DNA from: Bryopsis sp. KO-2023
Taxonomy: Eukaryota > Chlorophyta > Ulvophyceae > Bryopsidales > Bryopsidaceae
Assembly (NCBI GenBank): GCA_030272585.1
Contig: BSYQ01000007.1
Coordinates: 5,770,001 to 5,834,000, forward strand
DNA: 64,000 nucleotides
Direction of reading: 5' to 3'
Shown here: in pieces, positions 15,324 through 24,730 of the stretch
Position numbering within the stretch: the first letter of the stretch is position 1
Layout of the letters: each line of letters opens with the position of its first letter
Position numbers and translations under genes: made by a program
The notes under the pieces: generated by a model
Seen by the model: the letters and a program-made list of their open reading frames with translations, nothing else
The model's database searches: none
Told to the model about the DNA's origin: nothing

Positions 15324-17284
15324 TTTTTTTGAGGACAGTCAAGCCCTTGCGTACCCAGCGCTCGCAAGTGCGTGACAGTGGTCTCCAGTGTCTTCGTCAG
15401 ATTAGTAAGCAACGTCGACAGAGATGGCGCCACTCGCTTGGTCGGAACTGCATGCATCCTGCAACGTATGAGCTGGTCATTTTTGCGTGACAGGAGTTGT
15501 CTGTTTGCGCAGTCGACCACCAATTGATTCCTCGCCAGGAAAGGGAACCCGAGGATTAAACTCGGTCCTTTACTGTCCATTACATACGCCTCCACCGTTT
15601 TCTCTTCGCCATTCACCTGTAGTGGCAACTTGATAACTCCGTCCAAGGTGCTTCTATGCCCGTCCCCAAGAACCACAAATCGATCGCAAGGAAGAATCTG
15701 CGATTCCATTTTCAAGGCCTGCAGTAGACTCCTTTGAACAAACGTACTGGTGGCGCCAGTATCAATAAGGCCGGCCACCTTACATCCCTGGAGGTCCACA
15801 GGAAGGTGGAGGCTGGCCTTTTCGTTCCGAGTAATCGCTGAACCACATCGCTCTGTGATTCCCCCATGCAAATACAAATCTTCCTGGACTTCCTTGAGGG
15901 TCCCTTCTTCCGCATCAAAGAATTCGTCATCCGAGGATGTGAAATCTTCTGGATAGCATTCAGGCATTCCCAACCAGCGACGCCCTTCGTGACGAGTTAT
16001 ACCGCTGTTTTCGAATCCCAAGGTCTCATGCCTCATGCATTGATCAGCTGACTCACTTCCTCCTTCATCTGCCGCGTGTTCATCCGACCCTGTAGCCTCA
16101 CGTTGTCCCGGCCCCATCACGTCATTCCATTCTGATTCAACTTCGTCCACAGCGACGCCATGAAACCGTCGTGCATCGTACTTCCCACCACGACCACCCT
16201 CGCCTCGGCCACTTCCTGTAAAACGAACACCCTTGTACCCAGAACCTCCTCCTTTGAGAAAACGTTCTGCCTCACTTCTGTAGCTTTTTTCGTCCATTAA
16301 TTTTTTCCAACCTATCATTAGGCTGTTTTTCGACTTGATCTCCTGAAAATCGATTTCACCTCCCCTCAAGATCTTTTCACGTACTCCAGCGAGTACATCG
16401 ATTTCCATCATGTCACCACCCCCTCCTCCTGAGGAACCGCTCGAAATGGTGTTGAGCCCATGCCAATAGATCCATCGCCGAATGCTTCCAAGCATAGTAA
16501 CCAGACTGCAATCCGAAGGCAACACGGCCACAGCAACCTGTAATTCACGAGGGAGTTTTGCATACAGACAACGTTTCTTGTTTTCTTCGCTCACATCATC
16601 ATACAGTTCCATGGTCAGGATCATCCTCTCCAAGAAAACATCCAACACCTCCCCCTTGGTTCGTGAAAACCGGCGCAACCTGTCCAAATTGGTTTCAGCG
16701 CTTGCTGGAATACGCATTTCCATCATCTTTTTGAATACTTTCCATCGTTTCTCCTCGGGTGGAATGACCCCAGCCAACGCCCCTATTGCAAACCAACTTC
16801 CGTACTCTGCAACCAACTCCGCATCCGTCTTTGTCGCCACCAACTCGTAAGCTTTCAGCGCATACAGCGCCGCATTTCCCCCTGGAACTGTACTTTTCAT
16901 AAACATGCGCAACCGTTTAGAAAACTCTGGCCCGTCCGCCATCACTTCTGCGTGGGCGAAGATCCACTGCGCAGCCTCTCGAGACCACGCTCGGATCTTA
17001 TTCGAGTTCCCCTTGTCTCCTTCTGGTCCTGGGTTAACTTCTACGCACCCCATCTGAAGTAACAGAAGTAAAAGCGCTCTTGACATCACACTTTTCAGCG
17101 TACCCCCCTGACGCAACTCGCGACTCCGTTTCCACGCTCTGTTCTTCTCTCGTTTGGTGAGACGGCAGTCACGAGTCGCCACATCCAGTGGAGTGTGTGG
17201 TGTGTGAGATCCCCATAGCAACAGCCAGCTGTACCACAGCGCGCGCGCCAGTCGACGGTATAACTTTACCCGCTCCGAAACCAT
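15320..17284 (-). CDS. gag: Retrotransposon Gag-protease polyprotein
   Basis: A 654-residue frame starts at an ATG spanning the LTR junction. Residues 1-66 are basic with a hydrophobic patch. Residues 71-87 (LLLLLLQMGCVEVNPGP) form a 2A-like segment. Residues about 100-280 look like a helical capsid domain, with the LYAKLPRELQVAV block typical of retrotransposon Gag. No CCHC zinc knuckle is visible. Instead there is a Gly/Arg-rich patch at about 344-373 that may bind RNA. A retropepsin-like aspartic protease follows, with LIDTGATSTF (catalytic D508, T, G) and LILGFPFL near 576. The frame stops at TAG right after an A AAA AAC heptamer, which points to -1 frameshifting into Pol. The alternative start M67 would place the 2A segment at the very N-terminus. 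Confidence 0.92.
   Translation of the reverse strand: MVSERVKLYRRLARALWYSWLLLWGSHTPHTPLDVATRDCRLTKREKNRAWKRSRELRQGGTLKSVMSRALLLLLLQMGCVEVNPGPEGDKGNSNKIRAWSREAAQWIFAHAEVMADGPEFSKRLRMFMKSTVPGGNAALYALKAYELVATKTDAELVAEYGSWFAIGALAGVIPPEEKRWKVFKKMMEMRIPASAETNLDRLRRFSRTKGEVLDVFLERMILTMELYDDVSEENKKRCLYAKLPRELQVAVAVLPSDCSLVTMLGSIRRWIYWHGLNTISSGSSGGGGGDMMEIDVLAGVREKILRGGEIDFQEIKSKNSLMIGWKKLMDEKSYRSEAERFLKGGGSGYKGVRFTGSGRGEGGRGGKYDARRFHGVAVDEVESEWNDVMGPGQREATGSDEHAADEGGSESADQCMRHETLGFENSGITRHEGRRWLGMPECYPEDFTSSDDEFFDAEEGTLKEVQEDLYLHGGITERCGSAITRNEKASLHLPVDLQGCKVAGLIDTGATSTFVQRSLLQALKMESQILPCDRFVVLGDGHRSTLDGVIKLPLQVNGEEKTVEAYVMDSKGPSLILGFPFLARNQLVVDCANRQLLSRKNDQLIRCRMHAVPTKRVAPSLSTLLTNLTKTLETTVTHLRALGTQGLDCPQKN
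15323..15329 (-). promoter_or_regulatory. Slippery heptamer A AAA AAC for -1 frameshift, directly before Gag stop
   Basis: In the Gag frame the last codons read CAA AAA AAC TAG, so A AAA AAC is in the correct register of the X XXY YYZ rule used by retroviruses. A -1 slip bypasses the TAG and continues without stop into the Pol frame. A downstream pseudoknot or stem was not resolved by eye. Confidence 0.85.
17024..17074 (-). other. 2A-like (StopGo) sequence in Gag
   Basis: Residues 71-87 of Gag have a leucine run followed by GCVEVNPGP. The hallmark of 2A peptides is D(V/I)ExNPGP, at which the ribosome skips the final Gly-Pro bond. Here V-E-x-N-P-G-P is intact while the Asp is replaced by Cys. 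Leucine-rich 2A-like sequences of this layout are known near the N-termini of non-LTR retrotransposon ORFs. Skipping would release a leader of about 86 residues from Gag. Activity of the Cys variant is unknown. Confidence 0.7.
17266..17283 (-). other. Candidate primer-binding site
   Basis: The bases directly after the 5' LTR on the minus strand begin TGGTTTCGGAGCGGG. TGG at this position is the expected complement of a tRNA CCA end. The matching tRNA was not identified from memory. Because the Gag ATG uses the first two bases of this site, primer binding and translation start overlap. Self-priming is the alternative. Confidence 0.5.
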
Positions 17285-17432
17285 GTTGTGTATATTCTTG
17301 CACTCAGTCGCTCAACAGAAACAACAGTTACAGTTCGTTCGAGAGGACGTTCCCCAGTTATAGTCGAAACCTAGTCACTGTCTATCCATCTAGTGTCTGC
17401 CCCTGACATAATCATCCGTGATTTTCCCAACA
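17284..17432 (-). repeat. 5' LTR (element orientation)
   Basis: This is the promoter-bearing copy for the minus-strand element. Its last base (17284) is also the A of the Gag ATG, so the coding sequence starts at the LTR boundary. Confidence 0.95.
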
Positions 17433-17777
17433 GGAGATGTGGTTGCCTTGTGTGTGAAAATGCCCAATTGACATGGCTGAGTCTCACTCATCAAGAACCA
17501 TAATTTGGCTTCCCCGAAAATGTGAGTTTGCTTGTCAACTCCCAACGACAAGGGCGGAAAAAAAAGCGCCAATTAAGGTCGACGGAGCAAAATCCTGCAC
17601 CTTCTCCTGCTTACGTACATTTTCTTGGAGGTTCCTTGGCCTGTCTTTCTGTCTTTCTGTCTTTCGTTCGTCGAGGAGAGAGAAGGGCCAAACAAGATAA
17701 CAGGAAACCGAGTTTCAACCGCCAGAGAGAGAACTGCCAAATTTCTTTTGTGAGCAGCAGCGACTGGGGAAAAAAAG
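17433..17777. other. Region between retrotransposon and phosphatase gene
   Basis: This holds the right target-site copy and presumably the phosphatase promoter and 5' untranslated region. A CTGTCTTT triplet repeat lies at about 17641-17665. No other feature is seen. Confidence 0.45.
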
Positions 17778-19973
17778 ATGGGGGTGGACCTGGACGTCTG
17801 GATCGAGAAGGTCAAAAAATGCGAAGTGCTGGAGGAGCAGGAGTTGAAAGCGCTGTGTGAACACGTGAGGAAAAAAAAGTGACGGCTTTTTGCGGGATGC
17901 GTCCTTGGGTGCGTTGGGTTTTCAAACGTCGATCTTGTTTTTCCTGGTGTATCGACTTGTTTTTGTGTGCGACTTTTTGACAAGGTGAAAGAGATCCTGG
18001 TGGAGGAGTCAAACGTGCAGCCCGTCAACAGTCCTGTCACCGTGAGTTTTTCTTAAAAGATATATTTGGCCACAGCTGGGGTTCAGTGCCTTTATTGCAT
18101 TGGCAATTATCACATTTAATGGATATCAATGTGACTTCAAAAAATGATCCTCCAAATTTAGCACCAGCCATTGAGAATCCCTAACAACTCAACAACTAAC
18201 AAGAATATGCTCAGATGTACAAGAACTAATCGTCGAGAAAAGAAAGATTTATTCTTGTTTGGGGATGTCGATGAGGGAATTCTTCAAAAAATATGTTTGG
18301 TTCATTTTCAATCTCTGGGGGGTGTACAGGTGTGTGGAGACATCCATGGTCAATTCCATGACTTGCTGCAACTATTTGAAACTGGGGATCACGTGCCATC
18401 AACAAGCTACATCTTCATGGGGGATTTCGTGGATCGGGGCTACAACAGCTTAGAATCATTCACATTGCTGCTCCTACTGAAGGCTCGATATCCCGCTCAT
18501 GTGACTTTATTGAGAGGAAACCATGAAAGCAGGCAGATCACACAGGTAAACTTCTAAGGTATGATGCATGTTTTTGGACCTTTTTTTGGTTGGGATGTGT
18601 ATTGCTTGGAGGTCTTGGACCCCAGCCACGTAGCTTGTATGACTGACAGCGATACATTAACAGCCCACCTTTTGAATTGTTATTGAGCCAAGGAACTGCT
18701 GTGGACCGAAAGAGGAGTGGTTATATGCTGGCTTAAAGAGTTAATTGTGGCACCACCTGTACGGCTGATATATGATTTTTCAAGGAATACATTGGAAAGA
18801 TGGTCAAGTTGTCTGTACCTGATAGAATATGAAATCAGTGTCCATTGAGTTTTGGTTTCTCTTCTTTTTTTACAGGTGTATGGGTTCTATGATGAATGTC
18901 AAAGAAAGTATGGCAACGCGAATGCGTGGAGGTATTGCACAGATGTCTTCGATTATCTGACATTATCGGTAGGTTTCCTTGCATCAGTCATGGTTCATGG
19001 ACCCACAAGCCACCAGGCCCATCCTTCTTCCAGTGTCTGTATTCAGTGTGGTTGGTTTAATTTCTGCATTTAGAGTTTTTTGAACCTGAGGATGAATCGT
19101 TGGCTGTGTCTCAAGTCCAGGCACTCATTGAAGGTCAAGTTTTTTGTGTCCATGGAGGCTTGTCACCTGATCTACGAGCGTTAGACCAGGTGAGAATTTT
19201 TGCCCATCCATTTCATTTTTAAATGTATTCATGAATGGCGAAATGAAAATTCCCCGCAATGCCTCACTTCTTAAAGATTTTTCGTTATTGTTTTAGCAAT
19301 TCTAATGATTGGTGAACAACCTTTCACATCTTGCAGATTCGTGTGATTGAGAGAATATGTGAGATTCCGCATGAGGGCCCTTTCTGTGACCTCATGTGGA
19401 GCGATCCTGAAGAGATCGAGGCTTGGGCTGTCAGTCCAAGAGGAGCGGGATGGCTCTTCGGTGCTAAAGTTGCCACTGAGTTCAATCACATTAACGGTAG
19501 GGCTCCCCTCACCACGGCTTTTGGCATAGTTGTGCCAGCAATGATTTCCTGCTATTCCTTCTCATCAGTGGGGTGAGATTTTCTGCCATCGCATGACTGA
19601 CTGGGTTTTGTCCTGGGCAGGATTGGAATTGATTTGTCGAGCTCACCAGTTGGTCCAAGAGGGTTTGAAATACATGTTCCCCAGCACCCCTTCATCACCC
19701 AAGGTGTTAATGGAACAATTAGATTCCAAAAAGAGTGACGATGACGATTCTGTGGATGAATCCCATCCAGATCTCCTGCCTGCCATTCCTTTAAATCACA
19801 ACCATCAGCTCGTGACAGTGTGGTCTGCTCCAAACTACTGTTATCGGTGTGGGAATGTTGCTTCCATATTGAGCTTCGACTCCAAGTTGAATCGGGAAGT
19901 GAAAGTTTTCCAAGCAACAGACGAAAACGAAAACATGATGCCTCCTCGACAAGCCATGAGATACTTCCTATGA
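17778..19973 (+). CDS. PP6: Protein phosphatase 6-type catalytic subunit with acidic insert
   Basis: This is a PPP-family Ser/Thr phosphatase with a two-metal centre. Seven exons join in frame: 17778-17864, 17985-18041, 18330-18545, 18876-18968, 19121-19189, 19337-19496 and 19621-19973, giving about 344 residues. Signature blocks are [55 protein letters not shown] and [11 protein letters not shown]. The choice of PP6 over PP4 or PP2A rests on [24 protein letters not shown] and the EESNVQPV stretch. The C-terminus keeps the YFL end that is methylated in PP2A-like enzymes. Between EGLKYMF and LVTVWSAPN lies an extra segment of about 44 residues, Ser/Asp-rich ([12 protein letters not shown]), absent from animal PP6. 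It is partnered in other organisms by SAPS-domain subunits; none is seen here. Confidence 0.93.
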
Positions 19974-20756
19974 ATGAGGGATTTCTCGTCTGCGGGGAAT
20001 TGGGGGGGGGGGGGGTCATCACTCTGGAGCTTCCCTTTTTTTCGTCTCGTTTTGAAAGGGGGAGCTGTCATGCTATCATGTTTCGGGGCGTGGGTTCATC
20101 AGTATTTGCCAAAGCGAGACCATGGATATCTATTTTGGGAAATTTGAGGGCTTCAAGGGGATAACAAGAGAGGAAAAAACAAAATAGAAATGGGATCTCT
20201 GCAGGTTGACAGAAATTACAGTGAAGCACTGAAAAATGCCTTTCCGTGTTTTGCTCGACCTCATCTTTCCATTACTCATCAAGGAATTACTTTAGGGGAT
20301 CAAACCGGAGCAGTGGGTGTAAGAATAGCACAAATTTGGTGGTCAGGAAATGGTTGGCATATCATAGTTGGCATTCAGTGATGTGATGTGCTGACCCTGA
20401 ACAAGATTCGTCAGCATAAAAAAATTTGCTGGGAGTTCTTCTCAGTAGAGCTCTCATCCTTGCAGCTCACTTTTATCAATTTCCAAGTTTTCCCAGTAGG
20501 TCCAAGAATAGGCGTGTGGGGATTGGGAGAGTTTCTGTCAACAGGCGTTTTGCACCCCCCCCCCCCCCCAACCGTCCAAAACCCAATCCAGAACAAAATT
20601 CTGTCGCTCGAGTGTCAGACTCCCAGTGTGACGATCTGTGATTTTCTGTCATCCACACGCACTTAAGTCACGTTTTGCTCATCGTTGCTTCTCCACGCCT
20701 CGAACTCCATACCGTTTCGATCCGTTTCCCTCCGCAATCGACCTGACCGGCGAACC
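19974..20756. other. Intergenic region with G14 and C15 tracts
   Basis: A run of 14 G at 20002-20015 lies 29 bases after the phosphatase stop, and a run of 15 C at 20555-20569 lies about 190 bases before the next ATG. No exon or RNA gene was recognised between them. Confidence 0.5.
20002..20015. repeat. Homopolymer run of 14 G in the phosphatase 3' region
   Basis: Directly visible run of G shortly after a stop codon. Similar G runs follow other plus-strand genes in the window. Confidence 0.85.
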
Positions 20757-23653
20757 ATGTCGCTGGCACGGTGCGTACTCCCTGGACCTTCGTCGAGCGT
20801 GGGCGGCGTTCGTTTCGCCGAGGCTCGCTATCCGACTCGACAGACGCTGAAACGCCGAACCGCGGTCGCACGACCCCAGGCACACAGCGATTCGGACTTC
20901 GCTGTCGATCCTGCACCTTCTCCCGTATGGCGACGCGCGAGTTCCGCCGCTTTGGGAGGAATTCTGGTCGCGAGTTTCACCGTGGTCGGGCAGTTTGCAG
21001 TGGTTGAACCTGCGGTTGCCGATGAAGGTGGTGAAGAGGCAGCGTTCACGCCGAGGCTATCCGCTGGAGCCAGAAGGAGGGAACTGTTGTCGAGCATCCG
21101 CGAGAGGGCCCTGCAGGAGGTACAGGTCCTGTGTTTGTTTACGAAGTCGCGTCGTCCTGATCCTTGCGGTTTGTGATCAGATATTTCGAATCTGAATCCC
21201 AACTGGATCGGCCTTTTCGAAAAGATCCACAATTGTTACTGCAGCACATTGTAAAGGTGCAAAGGCTGATTCCACAACACTGAGAATGATGGATGGTTGA
21301 CTGACCAGTTGTATCCAAGCAGAACCCTCAACATGTTTCACTTGAAAATCTGAAAGCAGGAAGTTTATCCCTAGAAACATGGATTTTGCCAGGATGTGTT
21401 GTCAAAAAAACCGATCCTGTAGACAATGCTTTTGTTTTCCCTCGATTATAAATCCTTGAAAGGGCATCATTTCTGGAACGACTAGGCATCTTCGGTCGAA
21501 GAAAAGAGTGCCCCCACAGTGGAGGACGCTGAGCCGAAGAGTGATCTTTTCAGTGATTTCTCGAGCACATCTCTTCAAAGGTATGAGGAGCTGACGTCGG
21601 GGGGGCCCAAGCCCAGGGCAACTGAGCCGTCAAATGGAGGTGGAGTTTTTGGTGGTTTTTTCGGATCGGGAGGGCGAAAACCCAAGCCTGAGGCGATTGC
21701 GGAGCCCAAGGAAGAAGAAGAAGTGGTGCAGGCTCCGGAGGACACCCCAACCGTGTCCATTCCGAAGATTTCGACGCCCAAATTCAGCATGCCAAAACTA
21801 GAGGCCCCCAAAATTGATATCCCCCCAATGCCATCATTTGGGGGATCAAGCAAGGAAGAAGACGCTAGCCCAAAAGCTGAGGCGCTCGAGCTTCCACAAA
21901 TATCCCTTCCTCAAGCTCCAAAACTGGAAGCTCCTGAACTTCCAAAGATCGAGGTTCCACAGTTTGAGGCTCCCCCCATGCCGAAGTTCAGCATGCCGAA
22001 GTTTGGCATCCCCAAATTGCCATCAGCACCAGAATCAACGGAACCTAAGGAGGAGGAGCCAGCACCCCTGGCATTGCCCAGCATCGAGGAACCAAGCGAT
22101 GAGGCACCAAAGTTTGAGGCTCCGAAATTCCAGGCTCCAAAGTTTGAGGCCCCGAAATTCCAAGCTCCGAAGTTTGAGGCTCCAAAATTCCAAGGTCCAA
22201 AATTCGACATGCCGCCTATGCCTTCCCTTAATATCTCGAAGGAGGAAGAGGAAGAACCAGAGGTGGGACCATTATTATTTTTATTTATAAAAATCAAGCA
22301 ACCTATATCAAACCTTGTAGATTCTGTCCCAAAATATGCCATATTGGAATTTGACTCAATGGCTCAGTGAGCATCTGTTGGCCGATGGCAACATTAACAC
22401 AAATAACACCTTTTTTGATTAAAAATTGTATCGACCGGAATGGCTGTTTGTCCAGTTTGATGATCTCCAATGATTAATTCACGTTGCAAAATTTATTGGA
22501 CCATATGTTTTTCGATTTTTGATTCTTCGTTAGGAAATGCATGGTCTCTGGGGTTTCTCAGTGCATTTTTAATTCCACTGATTGAAACTCCTGCACGAAA
22601 ATCTATAGTTAAGGAAAAAAAGTGAATCCCTCCATCGAAAATTAATTACAAGCTAAAAAGAAACAATTTCGTAAACACTGGACAACTTTAAAATTTTAGT
22701 TTTAAAACAAAATTCTGCCTGAGTAAAACTAATCAGGTTTCCAATTTATAATGTCGGTTCTTCTATCGGCCCAAGGAATGTCATCCCCGAAGTCATTCTT
22801 TTCTGCCTTTATATTCCAGGCCCAGACCCCTGCTCCTCCCAAGTTTGAGGCTCCCAAATTTGAGGTCCCCAAGTTTGAGGCACCCAAGTTTGAGGCTCCC
22901 ACCATTGAAGCACCCAAGGTTGAGGCTCCCAAGATTGATGCTCCCAAGTTTGAGGTGCCAAAGTTCAGTTTCCAAATCCCTACCAAGCAGCAAGCCCCAC
23001 CAAAGCCAAAACCAGTACCTCCTCCAGCTCCAACTGAGCCTGAACCCGAGGTCCCTTCAGAGCCAGAAGTCGAGCCCCCGTCTGTACCCAAATTTGAGCC
23101 TCCAGTCATTCCTAAGTTTGAGGCACCAAAATTTGAACCCCCTCCTGCCCCCAAGTTCGAGGCTCCCAAGTTTGAAGCCCCCAAGTTTGAGGCCCCGACT
23201 CCGGCTCCCCCAAAAGTGGAAGAACCCCAGCCAAAACCTGCTGAAGAGGAATCTGTATTGGATCTGTTCAGGAAGTACAGTGCCCCTTCTCCTCCGCCTG
23301 CACCTGCCCCTGCTAAGCCTTCCGTGGTTATCCCTCCCCCTCCCCCTCCACCTGCCCCTAAACCAGAGGTCGTTGCCCCAGTGGTTCCTGCCAAGCCTGA
23401 GCCAGTGAAGAGCAAAGTGGAGGAGAAAAAAGTGGAGGAGAAGAAAGTAGAGGAGAAGAAAGCGGACAAAAAATCCCTCAAGAAGAAGGGACCCTTGCCG
23501 ATGTGGTTGGCTCAAATTTTGCTATTGATCGGTTACTCTGGGATCATTGCAGCTTTCACCGTCTATGCTGATAAAACCGTGGAGCCCGTCACCAAGGCTT
23601 TCAAGTGGGTGGATAAGGCACTTGAAAAGCTTTCCCTCCCAAAGGGGGAGTGA
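20757..23653 (+). CDS. Plastid pentad-repeat (P-K-F-E-A) protein with twin-Arg signal and C-terminal membrane helix
   Basis: Three exons join in frame: 20757-21119, 21486-22262 and 22820-23653, giving about 657 residues. The first about 55 residues are a transit-peptide-like Ser/Arg/Ala region. Next come a twin arginine (RR, 59-60), a hydrophobic stretch (63-83) and an AVA-D site at 86-89, the layout of a thylakoid lumen (Tat-type) signal. The body is built from pentads of the form P-K-F-x-A/V/M, such as [10 protein letters not shown] and VPKFE, in several blocks split by acidic and proline-rich linkers. A Lys/Glu segment with three VEEKK units then leads to one helix ([19 protein letters not shown], about 608-626) and an amphipathic tail. 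I recognise no family. A structural or tethering role at the thylakoid membrane is conjecture. The second intron interrupts the repeat array. Confidence 0.8.
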
Positions 23654-24730
23654 GTGGCAGTTTGCTGAAAAAGCATTGCTTGGGACCTAATCCAGAAAAA
23701 GTTCGAATTTCTGAGTGAGAAGGGTGCATCACAGCTCTGTTTTTCTTTTTCGGGAGAGAAAATTTGTTATTTGTGGCTGACAGTGGGTTTTTTCTTCGAT
23801 ACTATCTACGCATTTCTCTTTTTTTCTTTTTTTTTTTCAACTTTTTCTAACATGGGACCATGCGCAAATGAGCATCCTTGGCAAGGTTTTGAGAAATGTA
23901 GTGCCGTTGTTTCGTTTTTTTCTCCCCTACACTGCACGATGTTGCAAGAAAAATTCAGTTTTGTGGACTTTATCCTGCAAACATTTCTTTTGGGATTTTT
24001 TGTTTATTGAATTGTAAAATCGCGCTTCCGAGTCGATCAGCATAGTTGAAGAGGAGAAGAATCTGAAAGAGTTTTTCATTGAACTGTGAGACGTCCGGGC
24101 TGAAATATCATGTTTGCTCACTTGTTTGATTCTCATTGGCACTTGAAGCTTGAGCAGCCTGGAAATTCCATAGATCTATCCTCAAGTGCATTTCAAAACA
24201 TTGTGTGGATCTTTATACATTTGTACAGCCCTCCCTCTCGCGCCACTCGACAACTTCTTCCTTTTCTGGTTGGCGATTTGAAGGAGAATCGGGAATGCTT
24301 TGTTGAACTTTGATTTATGGGTTATTCTAATGAAAAAGATGTGAGTTTGGCTGACATTTCTTTGATATTCTGCTACTGAGAGAATATATTCCATCTTTGA
24401 CGAAGACAAATGAAATGGGGACAGGGTATGAAATGCACACCACAAGCCACAACAGGCAACCATGAAATCAAATCACCCCTGATAACATTTTCCAATTTTG
24501 TGCTCTGCAGATGATGCATTGATTCTCAATGAAGCAAGTTTGTGCAAATTTGCTGCATGCTGATTTCTTTTTTCTTTAAATTCCCAGATCATGACCTGCA
24601 ACAAATTTTCCTTGGAAAAACAAAATACGAACAAATTCAACCCAAAACGGATGCTCAAGGCCTGAGGGCTGGCTCAAAACTGATAACTGTTGTGAAACGC
24701 GGTGAGGTTCGCTCTTCCTAGAACAAGCAG
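23654..24730. other. Gene-free convergent region
   Basis: The 3' ends of the pentad-repeat gene and of uL18c face each other across this T-rich stretch. No exon, RNA gene or repeat was recognised. Confidence 0.45.

Larger units (their letters stand above)
12202..17432 (-). mobile_element. Complete Ty3/gypsy-type LTR retrotransposon (5,231 bp)
   Basis: The element is flanked by two direct copies of a 149-bp sequence (12202-12350 and 17284-17432) with TGTTG...CAACA termini, and by a 5-bp target duplication GGAGA (12197-12201 and 17433-17437). Coding is on the minus strand. Gag-protease is at 17284-15320. Pol follows in the -1 frame, at 15323-12504, in the order reverse transcriptase, RNase H, integrase. 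That order places it with Ty3/gypsy (Metaviridae-like) elements rather than Ty1/copia. Both frames are free of internal stops and the two LTRs appear identical by eye, so insertion is recent and the copy may be mobile. A polypurine-like stretch (AGTGGAAGCG on the minus strand) directly precedes the 3' LTR at 12351-12360. It sits in the upstream region of the phosphatase gene. Confidence 0.97.

Noticed and set aside
22729-23481. Long minus-strand frame rich in Gly-Ala-Ser-Asn-Leu repeats
   Set aside because: It is the reverse shadow of the P-K-F-E-A pentad coding repeat; the plus-strand protein has transit, signal and membrane features and matching introns.
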